From assembly GCF_020535245.1 (NCBI RefSeq), contig NZ_CP084910.1:1402501-1466500 (forward strand): DNA of 64,000 nt, read 5' to 3'. Origin of the DNA: Asticcacaulis sp. AND118 (GTDB lineage: Bacteria; Pseudomonadota; Alphaproteobacteria; Caulobacterales; Caulobacteraceae). Of this stretch, positions 22,362 to 28,582 are shown one piece after another (position 1 is the first letter of the stretch; each line of letters opens with the position of its first letter). The notes beneath the pieces are model-generated. The model was given only the letters and a program-made list of their open reading frames with translations, ran no database searches and was not told where the DNA came from. The translations under genes and the position numbers were made by a program.

Positions 22362-23279
22362 ATGACGCTGGACATGAATTGTAGAACGACGTCTTCTGAC
22401 CATCTGGAGACCCTGGCGCACACACTGGAGGCCACGGGGGACTACCGGGTGATCCGGCGTCTCAAGCCGCGCCCTCGCACCGTTCCGCCTTCCGGCACAC
22501 CGCTGCGCCTTGGCCTGTTGGTCGATGTGGAGACGACGGGGCTCGACCCTCAGCGCGACGAGATCATCGAACTCGCGATGACGCCGTTCAACTACGGCTT
22601 GGATGGCACGGTTTTTAGCGTGGGCGACAGCTTTCAAGGTATGCGTCAGCCGAGCGAGCCTATCTCCCCGGAAATCACTGCGATCACGGGGATCACGAAT
22701 GAAATGGTGGCCGGTCAGATCATCGATCCCGGCGTGGTGACCACATTCGCGGCGCCGGCTTCACTCGTTATCGCACATAACGCCGCGTTCGATCGCCGCT
22801 TCCTAGAAAGATTCAGCGACGTATTCTCCACGAAGCCTTGGGCCTGTTCGCTTAGCCAAGTCGACTGGGCATCGGAGGGGTTCGAGGGCACGAAGCTTGC
22901 CTATCTCGCTCAAGCCGCCGGCTTCTTCTACGAGCGCCATCGCGCGCTGCACGACTGTCTTGCGACGGTCGAGTTACTGGCTATGCCGCTTCCTAGATCT
23001 GGTGTCACGGGCCTCAGCCGCCTCCTAGAGGGAGCCCGTGCCATTTCTTGGCGCATCTGGGCGGAAAACTCGCCCTTTGACCTAAAGGAAATTCTCAAGG
23101 CGCGGGGATACCGCTGGAACGGCGATCCCGGTCCGCAACCCCGTGCTTGGTATATCGACGTTCCCGAAGCCCAACTGGAGACGGAGCTGCGGTTCTTGAG
23201 AACGGAAATCTATCGGTATGAGGTCGATCCTCCGGTCCGGCGGATCGATGCGTATGCTCGGTTTTCAGACCGGATTTGA
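22362..23279 (+). CDS. DEDDh 3'-5' exonuclease (DnaQ-like)
   Basis: A 305-aa protein with a DnaQ/RNase T-type fold in residues 50-200: VDVETTGLDP (D55, E57), HNAAFDRRF (D144) and HRALHDC (H193, D198), a complete DEDDh active site. The N-terminal 45 residues and the C-terminal 100 residues (ILKARGYRWNGDPGPQPRAW) are extra; the latter resembles a tail seen in stand-alone exonucleases of mobile elements. It would remove nucleotides from 3' ends of DNA or RNA. It is separated from the helicase gene by three bases, with its ribosome-binding site inside that gene, so it belongs to the same transcript. It is not a component of canonical two-gene Gabija. Confidence 0.88.
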   Translation: MTLDMNCRTTSSDHLETLAHTLEATGDYRVIRRLKPRPRTVPPSGTPLRLGLLVDVETTGLDPQRDEIIELAMTPFNYGLDGTVFSVGDSFQGMRQPSEPISPEITAITGITNEMVAGQIIDPGVVTTFAAPASLVIAHNAAFDRRFLERFSDVFSTKPWACSLSQVDWASEGFEGTKLAYLAQAAGFFYERHRALHDCLATVELLAMPLPRSGVTGLSRLLEGARAISWRIWAENSPFDLKEILKARGYRWNGDPGPQPRAWYIDVPEAQLETELRFLRTEIYRYEVDPPVRRIDAYARFSDRI

Positions 23280-23297
23280 AGGTGATTGAAGGCTGGT

Positions 23298-23744
23298 TTA
23301 TTGCTTGCCTGGGCCATATCCATTGCCGCCCTCAATAGTCCCGGCAGCTCTCAGCAGATCGCCGATGGAACGCCCACCGATCCGGCAAGCGGCGACGACG
23401 CGGTCGTAAGACTGGTGGTTGGCGACGCATTCCGCGCTCCGCCCCATCGCGATCTTTTCTAGCGCGGCCTTGGCGGCGGGTCCGTTGTGGGAGTGGAGTT
23501 CCGGCGCATAAAAATCCTCAAGCCGAATCTCTACCCAGTTGGCCGACCCTTGGCCCACAGCCACGCACAGAGAGTCACCGTCACCGACATATACCACGGG
23601 ACCGGAGAAGTGCGCGCCGCGGTGTAGAAAGGACGGCATCGGCCCACGATCCGGAATAGCCTTGCAGGGATCAGCTTTGGCGACGGTCGCTGTAGCCAGC
23701 ACGGTTAGCAATGCCAACCCGATTTTGAGACGTTTATGGTTCAT
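23298..23744 (-). CDS. Secreted thermonuclease-family (SNase-like) protein
   Basis: A 148-aa protein with an N-terminal signal peptide (KIGLALLTVLATATVAKA) and a staphylococcal-nuclease-like fold: FSGPVVYVGDGDSLCVAV, VEIRLEDFYAPEL and YDRVVAACRIGGRSIGDLL. Catalytic-type arginines (IRL and DRVV) and the acidic residue after the first arginine are present. The start codon overlaps the integrase stop by four bases (23,741-23,744), so it is translated with the recombinase. An exported nuclease coupled to an integrase is unusual; it could act on DNA in the periplasm during transfer, but this is inference. Confidence 0.8.
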   Translation of the reverse strand: MNHKRLKIGLALLTVLATATVAKADPCKAIPDRGPMPSFLHRGAHFSGPVVYVGDGDSLCVAVGQGSANWVEIRLEDFYAPELHSHNGPAAKAALEKIAMGRSAECVANHQSYDRVVAACRIGGRSIGDLLRAAGTIEGGNGYGPGKQ

Positions 23745-24982
23745 GCTGCTGCCTTCAACCGCTTTTTGGCCAGCATGGCACGGACGAACTTGTCCCATTT
23801 GGCCATGCCAGCGCGCTTCTCAACCATGTAGTTCCAGCGGTCGTAATGCTTAGAGCTGACATCCTGTAAGGCGTGGTTCTGGAGGCGGTCGCGCATTTCC
23901 TTCGGGATGCCAGCCTTGCCGGCCAAGGTTTTGAAGGTCCGACGAAGGTCGCGGTTGGTCGCATGGGGGATTACGCCGCGATCTCGCTGGCGCCAGATGA
24001 AGTTGTAGAGCGTGCCATGGCTGACGGGCTTTGATGGGTCTTTGGCAGACGGGAAAAACCAGCCGTACTCGTTTGGGATGATCGATTCGATCAGCTCAGC
24101 GGCCAAAGATGGCACTGGAACAGCGTGCGGCTGAAGATTCTTGGTCTTAGTCCAGTCGATGATCCGCTCTTTTGCGTCCCATTGATCAATATGCAGGCGA
24201 GCGATTTCCTCGACTCGTTGGCCGGTCAACATGATGATCTGAACGGCGCGTGCATAGGGCGGATGAACCGGGGTGTCGGGGCATTCGAGCCAGCGATAGA
24301 GGCGAACGAACTCGTCCTCGCTCAACCAGCGCGTCCCAATTGTCTTGGGTTCCGTCGGTATGCCCGCAGCGGGATTGTAGGTCAGACGGAAGCGACGCGC
24401 GGCGGTGGACCGATAGTCGTGCTCGGATTTCAAGCCCCAGCTGAAAGCGGATCGAATATAGCTGCGTACATGATCGGCCATTGAACGTTTGCCGCGCTCA
24501 TATATTGGTCGAATGATCGCCGTGATCTCATCCGGCTCGATGTCGCGGGCCGGGCGGTTTCGGCCGAGTGTATCCGCGATTTTGTTGAGGCCCTTTTCAG
24601 CTTCCTTCCAGGACGATTTCCCGCCATCCTTGAGATACGCTACATAAGCCTCGAACAGGTCCGCAACCGTCCCCGGCCGCGTGTCGCCGGCTATTTTTAT
24701 GCTTCGGCCTTTCTGGATCATGTCAGCGAAGTCGCGATTGAATAATTCGCGCGCCTTGCTGAGGGGCATCGACGGATAGGAGCCGAGTTTCTTCTTGAGG
24801 CGTTTCCCGTCGCGCCATTGCTGCGCCATCCAGTCCGCGGTCACGCGGGTCGGCATGGGCTTCATGACGAGGATCAGGCGGCCGGTCCCGTGACCCTCGC
24901 CGTCGACCAAGGTAAGCTGCTTGCCGGTCGTTTCCACCTGCTTCAAGGCGCGGCGAATTTCTCCATCTGTAAGGCTTGGCAT
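23741..24982 (-). CDS. Tyrosine recombinase (integrase)
   Basis: A 413-aa integrase at the end of the element next to the interrupted radC. The core-binding domain covers roughly residues 100-190. Catalytic residues: R256 in LTGQRVEEIARL, a lysine in TKTKNL, R347 in RDLRRTF, H370 in LQNHALQ and the nucleophile Y380 in SKHYDRW. The box II histidine of the usual HxxR is arginine here (R344-D-L-R347), a tolerated but uncommon variant. The protein directs site-specific insertion, most likely at radC given its position. It overlaps the SNase gene by four bases. Confidence 0.92.
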   Translation of the reverse strand: MPSLTDGEIRRALKQVETTGKQLTLVDGEGHGTGRLILVMKPMPTRVTADWMAQQWRDGKRLKKKLGSYPSMPLSKARELFNRDFADMIQKGRSIKIAGDTRPGTVADLFEAYVAYLKDGGKSSWKEAEKGLNKIADTLGRNRPARDIEPDEITAIIRPIYERGKRSMADHVRSYIRSAFSWGLKSEHDYRSTAARRFRLTYNPAAGIPTEPKTIGTRWLSEDEFVRLYRWLECPDTPVHPPYARAVQIIMLTGQRVEEIARLHIDQWDAKERIIDWTKTKNLQPHAVPVPSLAAELIESIIPNEYGWFFPSAKDPSKPVSHGTLYNFIWRQRDRGVIPHATNRDLRRTFKTLAGKAGIPKEMRDRLQNHALQDVSSKHYDRWNYMVEKRAGMAKWDKFVRAMLAKKRLKAAA

Positions 24983-25006
24983 TGGGGTTCTCCGTCGGCT
25001 TCCAAC

Positions 25007-25081
25007 TGGGGTCGCTCGACGGGTTCGTGGGGTCGGCGACTGGGGGCAAAAAGGGCTTCGATCCCCTTAAAACCGACCCCA
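25007..25081. repeat. TGGGGTCG octamers upstream of the integrase gene
   Basis: TGGGGTCG occurs at 25,007-25,014 and 25,028-25,035 (21-bp spacing, about two helical turns) and inverted as CGACCCCA at 25,074-25,081. Position between the int start and the attachment site fits integrase arm-type sites or an autoregulatory operator. Confidence 0.4.
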
Positions 25082-25101
25082 ATATGCCACAGTGACCGAC
25101 T

Positions 25102-25755
25102 CTACGACAAGCTAAAAATGTGTTGTGTTTCAGTATGATGGTGCGTGATTGAGCGTGACTTAAAAGGCCAAGTGGGATGGTTGTGCACCAGAATCACCGA
25201 CGACGCCGACAGCTCCAGCGCCCGGCGCATGATCTCGCGCGGATAGGCCGGGGCGTGGTCGACCGTGCCGTAATTCATGATCTCGTCAGCGATAAGCTGG
25301 TTCTTCTTGTCGAGGAACAGCAGGCGGAACTGCTCGCGCGGTTCGTGGGCCAGGGTCACGCGCAGATAAGACAGGAGCGCCTGCCAGCTTGAAATGACCG
25401 TGCCGCGCTTCAGCGGCTCGGCCATCAGCCGGCGTGTCCCTTCGAACATCAGTTGCAGATCGAGCGCGATGTCGGGTGTCATCTTCAACGCCCGACCTTT
25501 GTTGTCGAGTGCCGAGACCTGAAGCATGTCCTCCAGCGGCGCCGACAACACGGCGGACAGGCCGCCGAAACGGCTCAGCAGCGCCTTGGCCAACGGTTTC
25601 ACGTCGCGCTGGGGGATCGAGCGGAAAAGGAAGAGTTCCAGCAGTTCGTAATCGGGCAGGACCGACACGCCGCCGCGCCTTGCCCGATCGCGCAGCCGCT
25701 GACGATGGCCGCCGTGGTCTGGTAATTCGGTTGTCGGCGGCTCCCCCTCAGCCAT
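25102..25755 (-). pseudogene. radC: RadC, truncated by the integrated element
   Basis: The minus strand from the ATG at 25,755 encodes a standard RadC/UPF0758 N-terminus: HGGHRQRLRDRARRGGVSVL, the HhH-like YELLELFLF and LLSRFGGLSAVL, then the JAB/MPN domain up to SSVILVHNHP. There the family sequence ends and 22 foreign residues follow to a stop at 25,102. The metal-binding HxH is kept, but the following serine and aspartate of the JAMM motif (HxH-x7-S-x2-D) are lost, so the domain should be inactive. The remaining C-terminal part is expected beyond the left end of the element. RadC is dispensable in most bacteria, which makes it a tolerant insertion target. It lies 10 bp downstream of map. 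Confidence 0.85.
25166..25190. other. Probable attachment-site junction (element/radC)
   Basis: On the minus strand, codons for VHNHP (CAC AAC CAT CCC at 25,185-25,174) are followed by ACT TGG CCT instead of the family-standard SGDP codons. The crossover therefore lies at or just before 25,174, within or beside the sequence GGGATGGTTGTGCAC. The exact core cannot be set without the left junction. Confidence 0.6.
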
Positions 25756-25765
25756 ATCCGATGCC

Positions 25766-26578
25766 TCAGATCACCGGTTGGGGACGGAACTTGTCCGAGG
25801 CCGTGAATATCTCAATCCCGTCCTTCGTCACGCCGATGCTGTGTTCGCACTGGGCCGTCAGCGACTTGTCGCGCGTCACAGCGGTCCAGCCGTCATTGAG
25901 CACCTTCACCTCCGGGCGGCCGAGATTGATCATCGGCTCGACGGTGAAGAACATGCCTTCTTCCAGCACCGGGCCGGAACCCGCGCGGCCGAAGTGCAGG
26001 ACGTTCGGATTGTCGTGGAAGACCTGACCCAGACCGTGGCCGCAGAAGTCGCGCACTACGGTGCAGCGCTGGGCTTCGGCATATTTCTGGATGGCGTGGG
26101 CGATGTCGCCGAAGGTGTTGCCCGGCTTGATCTGCTCAAGGCCGAGGCGCAGCGATTCGTAGGTCACGTCGACCAGGCGCTTCGCCTTCTGGTTAACGGT
26201 GCCGACCTCGTACATGCGCGAGGTGTCGCCGTGCCAGCCGTCGACGATAGCCGTAACATCGATATTGACGATGTCGCCGTCTTTCAGCGTCTTGGCTTCG
26301 GACGGGATGCCGTGACAGACCACGTGGTTCGGCGAAATACAAACCGTGTGCTGATAGCCGCGATAGAAGACACAGGCGGGCAGGGCGCCGTGGTCGAAGA
26401 TGAATTCGCGCGCCAGATCGTCGAGATAGGAGGTCTTCACGCCCGGCGTTACGTAGGGGATGAGCATGTCGAGGCATTCGGCGGCGACCTTGCCGGCGCG
26501 GCGCATGCCTTCGAAACCCTCGGGGCCGTGGATTTTGATACGGTCGGTGCGGGTGATGTAATCGCTGTCTGTGGTCAT
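25766..26578 (-). CDS. map: Methionine aminopeptidase, type I
   Basis: A 270-aa enzyme that removes the initiator methionine from new proteins. Metal ligands of the pita-bread fold are visible: IVNIDVTAIVDGWHGDTSRMY (two aspartates), CGHGLGQVFHD (histidine), FFTVEPMIN (glutamate) and the C-terminal TAQCEHSIGVT (glutamate and histidine). CGHGLG and YRGYQHTVCISPNHVVCHG are family signatures. Length is normal. radC follows after 10 bp and is probably co-transcribed; mipZ is divergent. The usual Caulobacteraceae map-radC neighbourhood supports the call. Confidence 0.95.
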   Translation of the reverse strand: MTTDSDYITRTDRIKIHGPEGFEGMRRAGKVAAECLDMLIPYVTPGVKTSYLDDLAREFIFDHGALPACVFYRGYQHTVCISPNHVVCHGIPSEAKTLKDGDIVNIDVTAIVDGWHGDTSRMYEVGTVNQKAKRLVDVTYESLRLGLEQIKPGNTFGDIAHAIQKYAEAQRCTVVRDFCGHGLGQVFHDNPNVLHFGRAGSGPVLEEGMFFTVEPMINLGRPEVKVLNDGWTAVTRDKSLTAQCEHSIGVTKDGIEIFTASDKFRPQPVI

Positions 26579-26674
26579 GGCGGCAATATAGTCCCTGCCT
26601 CATCAAATGGCTAGGGTTTAAGGCTTTGCGACGGACCGGACGTGCGGGGGCGTCCCTCTGTCCACGTCAAAATG

Positions 26675-26689
26675 TTAACCCATTATTGA
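26675..26689. promoter_or_regulatory. CtrA-like box upstream of mipZ (one mismatch)
   Basis: TTAA-CCCATTA-TTGA matches the CtrA consensus TTAA-N7-TTAA with one mismatch. It lies 69 bp upstream of the mipZ start codon in the map/mipZ divergent region. Confidence 0.4.
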
Positions 26690-26757
26690 CCTATTGCGGG
26701 TCTGCCCCAAAATGAAGGGACCGGATCAGGACGTGATTCGGGTGTGGAGTGAAAGTC

Positions 26758-27639
26758 ATGTCGAACGCGCGCATTCTGGTTTTTGGCAACGAAAAGGGCG
26801 GGGCAGGTAAGTCCACAGTCGCCATGCACGTTGCCGCCGCCCTGCTGCATCAGGGCAAGCGCGTCGCCATTATCGACCTCGACCTGCGTCAGCGCTCGCT
26901 GGCGCACTTCTTCGAGAGCCGCAAGAAGTGGGCGGCGGCCAACGAAAAGATACTGCCGCACGCCGTCGAGCCCTTTCTCCACAAGACTCCCGCCGAACTG
27001 GTCAAGGCGCCGGACGCCGAGGCCAAGGCCGCCTTCGACCGCGCGCTCAGCGAAGCCATCGACGTCGCCGACTATGTGATCATCGATACGCCGGGCGGCG
27101 ACAGCTTCCTGTCGCGCCGCGCTCACGCCGTGGCCCACGTCATCATCACGCCGATGAACGACAGCTTTATCGATTTCGACCTCTTGGGTCAGGTCGATCC
27201 GGTGACTCTGGACGTCAAACGCCCGTCGATCTACGCCGAAACCGTGTGGAACTCACGCAAGACCCGCGCCACCTGGGACGGCAAGACGATCGACTGGATC
27301 GTGCTGCGCAACCGTCTGGCCACCAATCAGGCGCGTAACGCCAAGCGCATCGACGACCGGCTTCAGGCGCTGGGCAAGCGCATCGGCTTCCGCGTCGCGG
27401 CGGGCCTGCGCGACCGCGTCCTGTACCGCGAACTCTTCCCGTTCGGCCTGACTGTGCTCGACCTCAGCGAGGATATCAAGCCGGTGGCCGTATCGATGGC
27501 GCACGTGTCGGCGCGCAGCGAAATCCGCGCCGTCATGCTGGCGCTCGACCTCGAAAACGAGGCCGCCGTCTCCGAACAGTTGACGGAACTGGGGCCTCAG
27601 CTAGAAACGGACGAGGACGATTTCGAAGCGGCTGAGTAA
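26758..27639 (+). CDS. mipZ: MipZ, ParA-like division-site regulator
   Basis: A 293-aa P-loop ATPase with the deviant Walker A of the ParA/MinD group, GNEKGGAGKST (residues 10-20), and the MipZ-typical IIDLDLRQRSLAHFFE and DYVIIDTPGGDSFLSRRAH. MipZ binds ParB near the origins and blocks FtsZ assembly at the poles, so the Z ring forms at midcell. The C-terminal HVSARSEIRAVMLAL also matches Caulobacter MipZ; the family is restricted to alphaproteobacteria. The ATG at 26,758 has GGAG upstream; the GTG three codons earlier is less likely. The protein carries about 20 extra acidic C-terminal residues. Confidence 0.92.
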   Translation: MSNARILVFGNEKGGAGKSTVAMHVAAALLHQGKRVAIIDLDLRQRSLAHFFESRKKWAAANEKILPHAVEPFLHKTPAELVKAPDAEAKAAFDRALSEAIDVADYVIIDTPGGDSFLSRRAHAVAHVIITPMNDSFIDFDLLGQVDPVTLDVKRPSIYAETVWNSRKTRATWDGKTIDWIVLRNRLATNQARNAKRIDDRLQALGKRIGFRVAAGLRDRVLYRELFPFGLTVLDLSEDIKPVAVSMAHVSARSEIRAVMLALDLENEAAVSEQLTELGPQLETDEDDFEAAE

Positions 27640-27666
27640 TTCGGCCGCCGTCCGGGACAACGCCCT

Positions 27667-28107
27667 GTGTATCTGATCATCGCCGCCGTCGCCGCCTTTG
27701 CCCTGCTGGTCTGGGTCGGCCGTCAATCGCGGCTGGGCAAGCTCAAACCCGGCCCGTGGATCAGGCAAAAGCGCGCCTTGATCGCCGTAGGGGCCGTGGC
27801 CGTGGCCATGGCGGGTGTCATTTGCGTGGCGCGAGGACAATACATTCTGGCCAGCATTCTGGTGTCCATCGCCTTTGCCATGGCGGGCGGGGCGCGGTAT
27901 CGCCCTGAGCCCAGACCGGCGGGGGCGTGGACACATGCCGAGATCGAGGCCTATCGTACGCTGGGGCTGGAGGTCGGGGCCGACCGCCGCGCCATAGTGA
28001 AAGCATGGAAACAGCACATGAAGGCGGCACACCCGGATCAGGGCGGTTCGGACGCGCTAGCGGCGAAGCTCAACGCGGCGCGGGACACGTTATTGAAGAA
28101 AAGATAG
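27667..28107 (+). CDS. Membrane-anchored J-domain protein
   Basis: A 146-aa protein starting at GTG. Two hydrophobic segments (YLIIAAVAAFALLVWVG and a second around ALIAVGAVAVAMAGVICVA) anchor it, and a C-terminal J domain follows: EAYRTLGLEVGADRRAIVKAW and HMKAAHPDQGGSDALAAKLN with the HPD motif that stimulates DnaK ATPase. This is the topology of small DnaJ-like co-chaperones found next to mipZ in related genomes. The gene begins 27 bp after mipZ and probably shares its transcript. Confidence 0.85.
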   Translation: MYLIIAAVAAFALLVWVGRQSRLGKLKPGPWIRQKRALIAVGAVAVAMAGVICVARGQYILASILVSIAFAMAGGARYRPEPRPAGAWTHAEIEAYRTLGLEVGADRRAIVKAWKQHMKAAHPDQGGSDALAAKLNAARDTLLKKR

Positions 28108-28112
28108 AAAGG

Positions 28113-28132
28113 GCAGGGGACGCGTCCCCTGC
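28113..28132. repeat. Perfect 20-bp palindrome before the low-GC gene
   Basis: GCAGGGGACGCGTCCCCTGC is its own reverse complement. It lies just after the J-domain gene and 10 bp before the next start codon. There is no T run, so it is not a standard terminator. Confidence 0.6.
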
Positions 28133-28142
28133 ACCCCCATTG

Positions 28143-28445
28143 ATGAGTGATGTCGATAACCTGACTAAGCGAATGCAAGAAGCTAAAAGGGACGAGTTAC
28201 TGATGCTTCTTGCGATGAGTATTTCTGAATTTACCCTTACGGGGCGTTTCCATTATTGCAATGATCAGGAATTGCAGCGTTTGCGCGATGTCAATGAAGC
28301 CATACATCGGCTTTCAGGTCATCTGAGAGATTTGTGCGATCCTGAGATGCCGCTTACGCAAAGTCGTGCCGAAGGAATCCGTGAGCAATTGGGCTTACTG
28401 CCTTTTCAATCGGTGGCTCGTATATTGGTTGTTAGACCTCGTTAA
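28143..28445 (+). CDS. Low-GC hypothetical protein (ORFan candidate)
   Basis: A 100-aa frame from the ATG at 28,143. The product is soluble and mostly helical (LTKRMQEAKRDELLMLLAMS, LRDVNEAIHRLSGHLRDLCD) with no recognised motif. GC content is about 46 percent by counting, far below the neighbouring genes. The gene is bracketed by two GC-rich palindromes (28,113-28,132 and 28,457-28,475) and followed by a strong bidirectional terminator. This suggests a recently acquired gene, but I cannot name its family. Confidence 0.6.
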   Translation: MSDVDNLTKRMQEAKRDELLMLLAMSISEFTLTGRFHYCNDQELQRLRDVNEAIHRLSGHLRDLCDPEMPLTQSRAEGIREQLGLLPFQSVARILVVRPR

Positions 28446-28456
28446 AGTTCTGGGGT

Positions 28457-28475
28457 GTGGGGTCCGCGACCCCAC
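28457..28475. repeat. GC-rich inverted repeat after the low-GC gene
   Basis: GTGGGGTC-CGC-GACCCCAC, perfect 8-bp arms with a 3-nt loop, located 12 bp after the stop codon. It forms a bracket with the palindrome at 28,113. Confidence 0.55.
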
Positions 28476-28489
28476 GCCTTAGATCTCTC

Positions 28490-28530
28490 AAAAGAAAAGC
28501 CCAACTTCAAGAAGCTGGGCTTTTCTTTTG
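28490..28530. terminator. Bidirectional rho-independent terminator
   Basis: CAAAAGAAAAGCCCA-A-CTTC, two-base loop, GAAG-C-TGGGCTTTTCTTTTG: a long stem with one mismatch, flanked by A and T runs on both sides. It serves the plus-strand small gene and the convergent D,D-carboxypeptidase gene. Confidence 0.85.
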
Positions 28531-28582
28531 AGGTAAAGTTTTGGGGCCACTAAGAAGCTTCTTTGGTCCCAACGCCCTAACC

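Larger units (their letters stand above)
1..25175. mobile_element. Integrative (probably conjugative) element, right portion, inserted in radC
   Basis: Everything from the left edge to about 25,175 consists of gene types typical of proteobacterial integrative and conjugative elements: RPA replication initiator, excisionase-like HTH protein, DUF2285/DUF6499 regulators, DUF736, DUF2493, Strawberry-notch helicase, large ParB, ArdC antirestriction protein, a defence cargo and a tyrosine recombinase at the right end. The right boundary is set by radC, whose reading frame leaves the family consensus immediately after the HNHP codons (25,174-25,185). The left boundary and the other half of radC are not in the window. 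No transfer (tra/trb) genes are visible, so conjugation ability is an inference from gene content. Confidence 0.85.

Noticed and set aside
1-25175. Insertion sequences or transposase genes within the element
   Set aside because: No transposase-like protein or terminal inverted repeat pair flanking a gene was found.
27640-28142. Extension of the low-GC gene to an upstream start at 27,927
   Set aside because: The extension overlaps the J-domain gene in another frame and crosses the palindrome; the GC drop begins at the ATG at 28,143.
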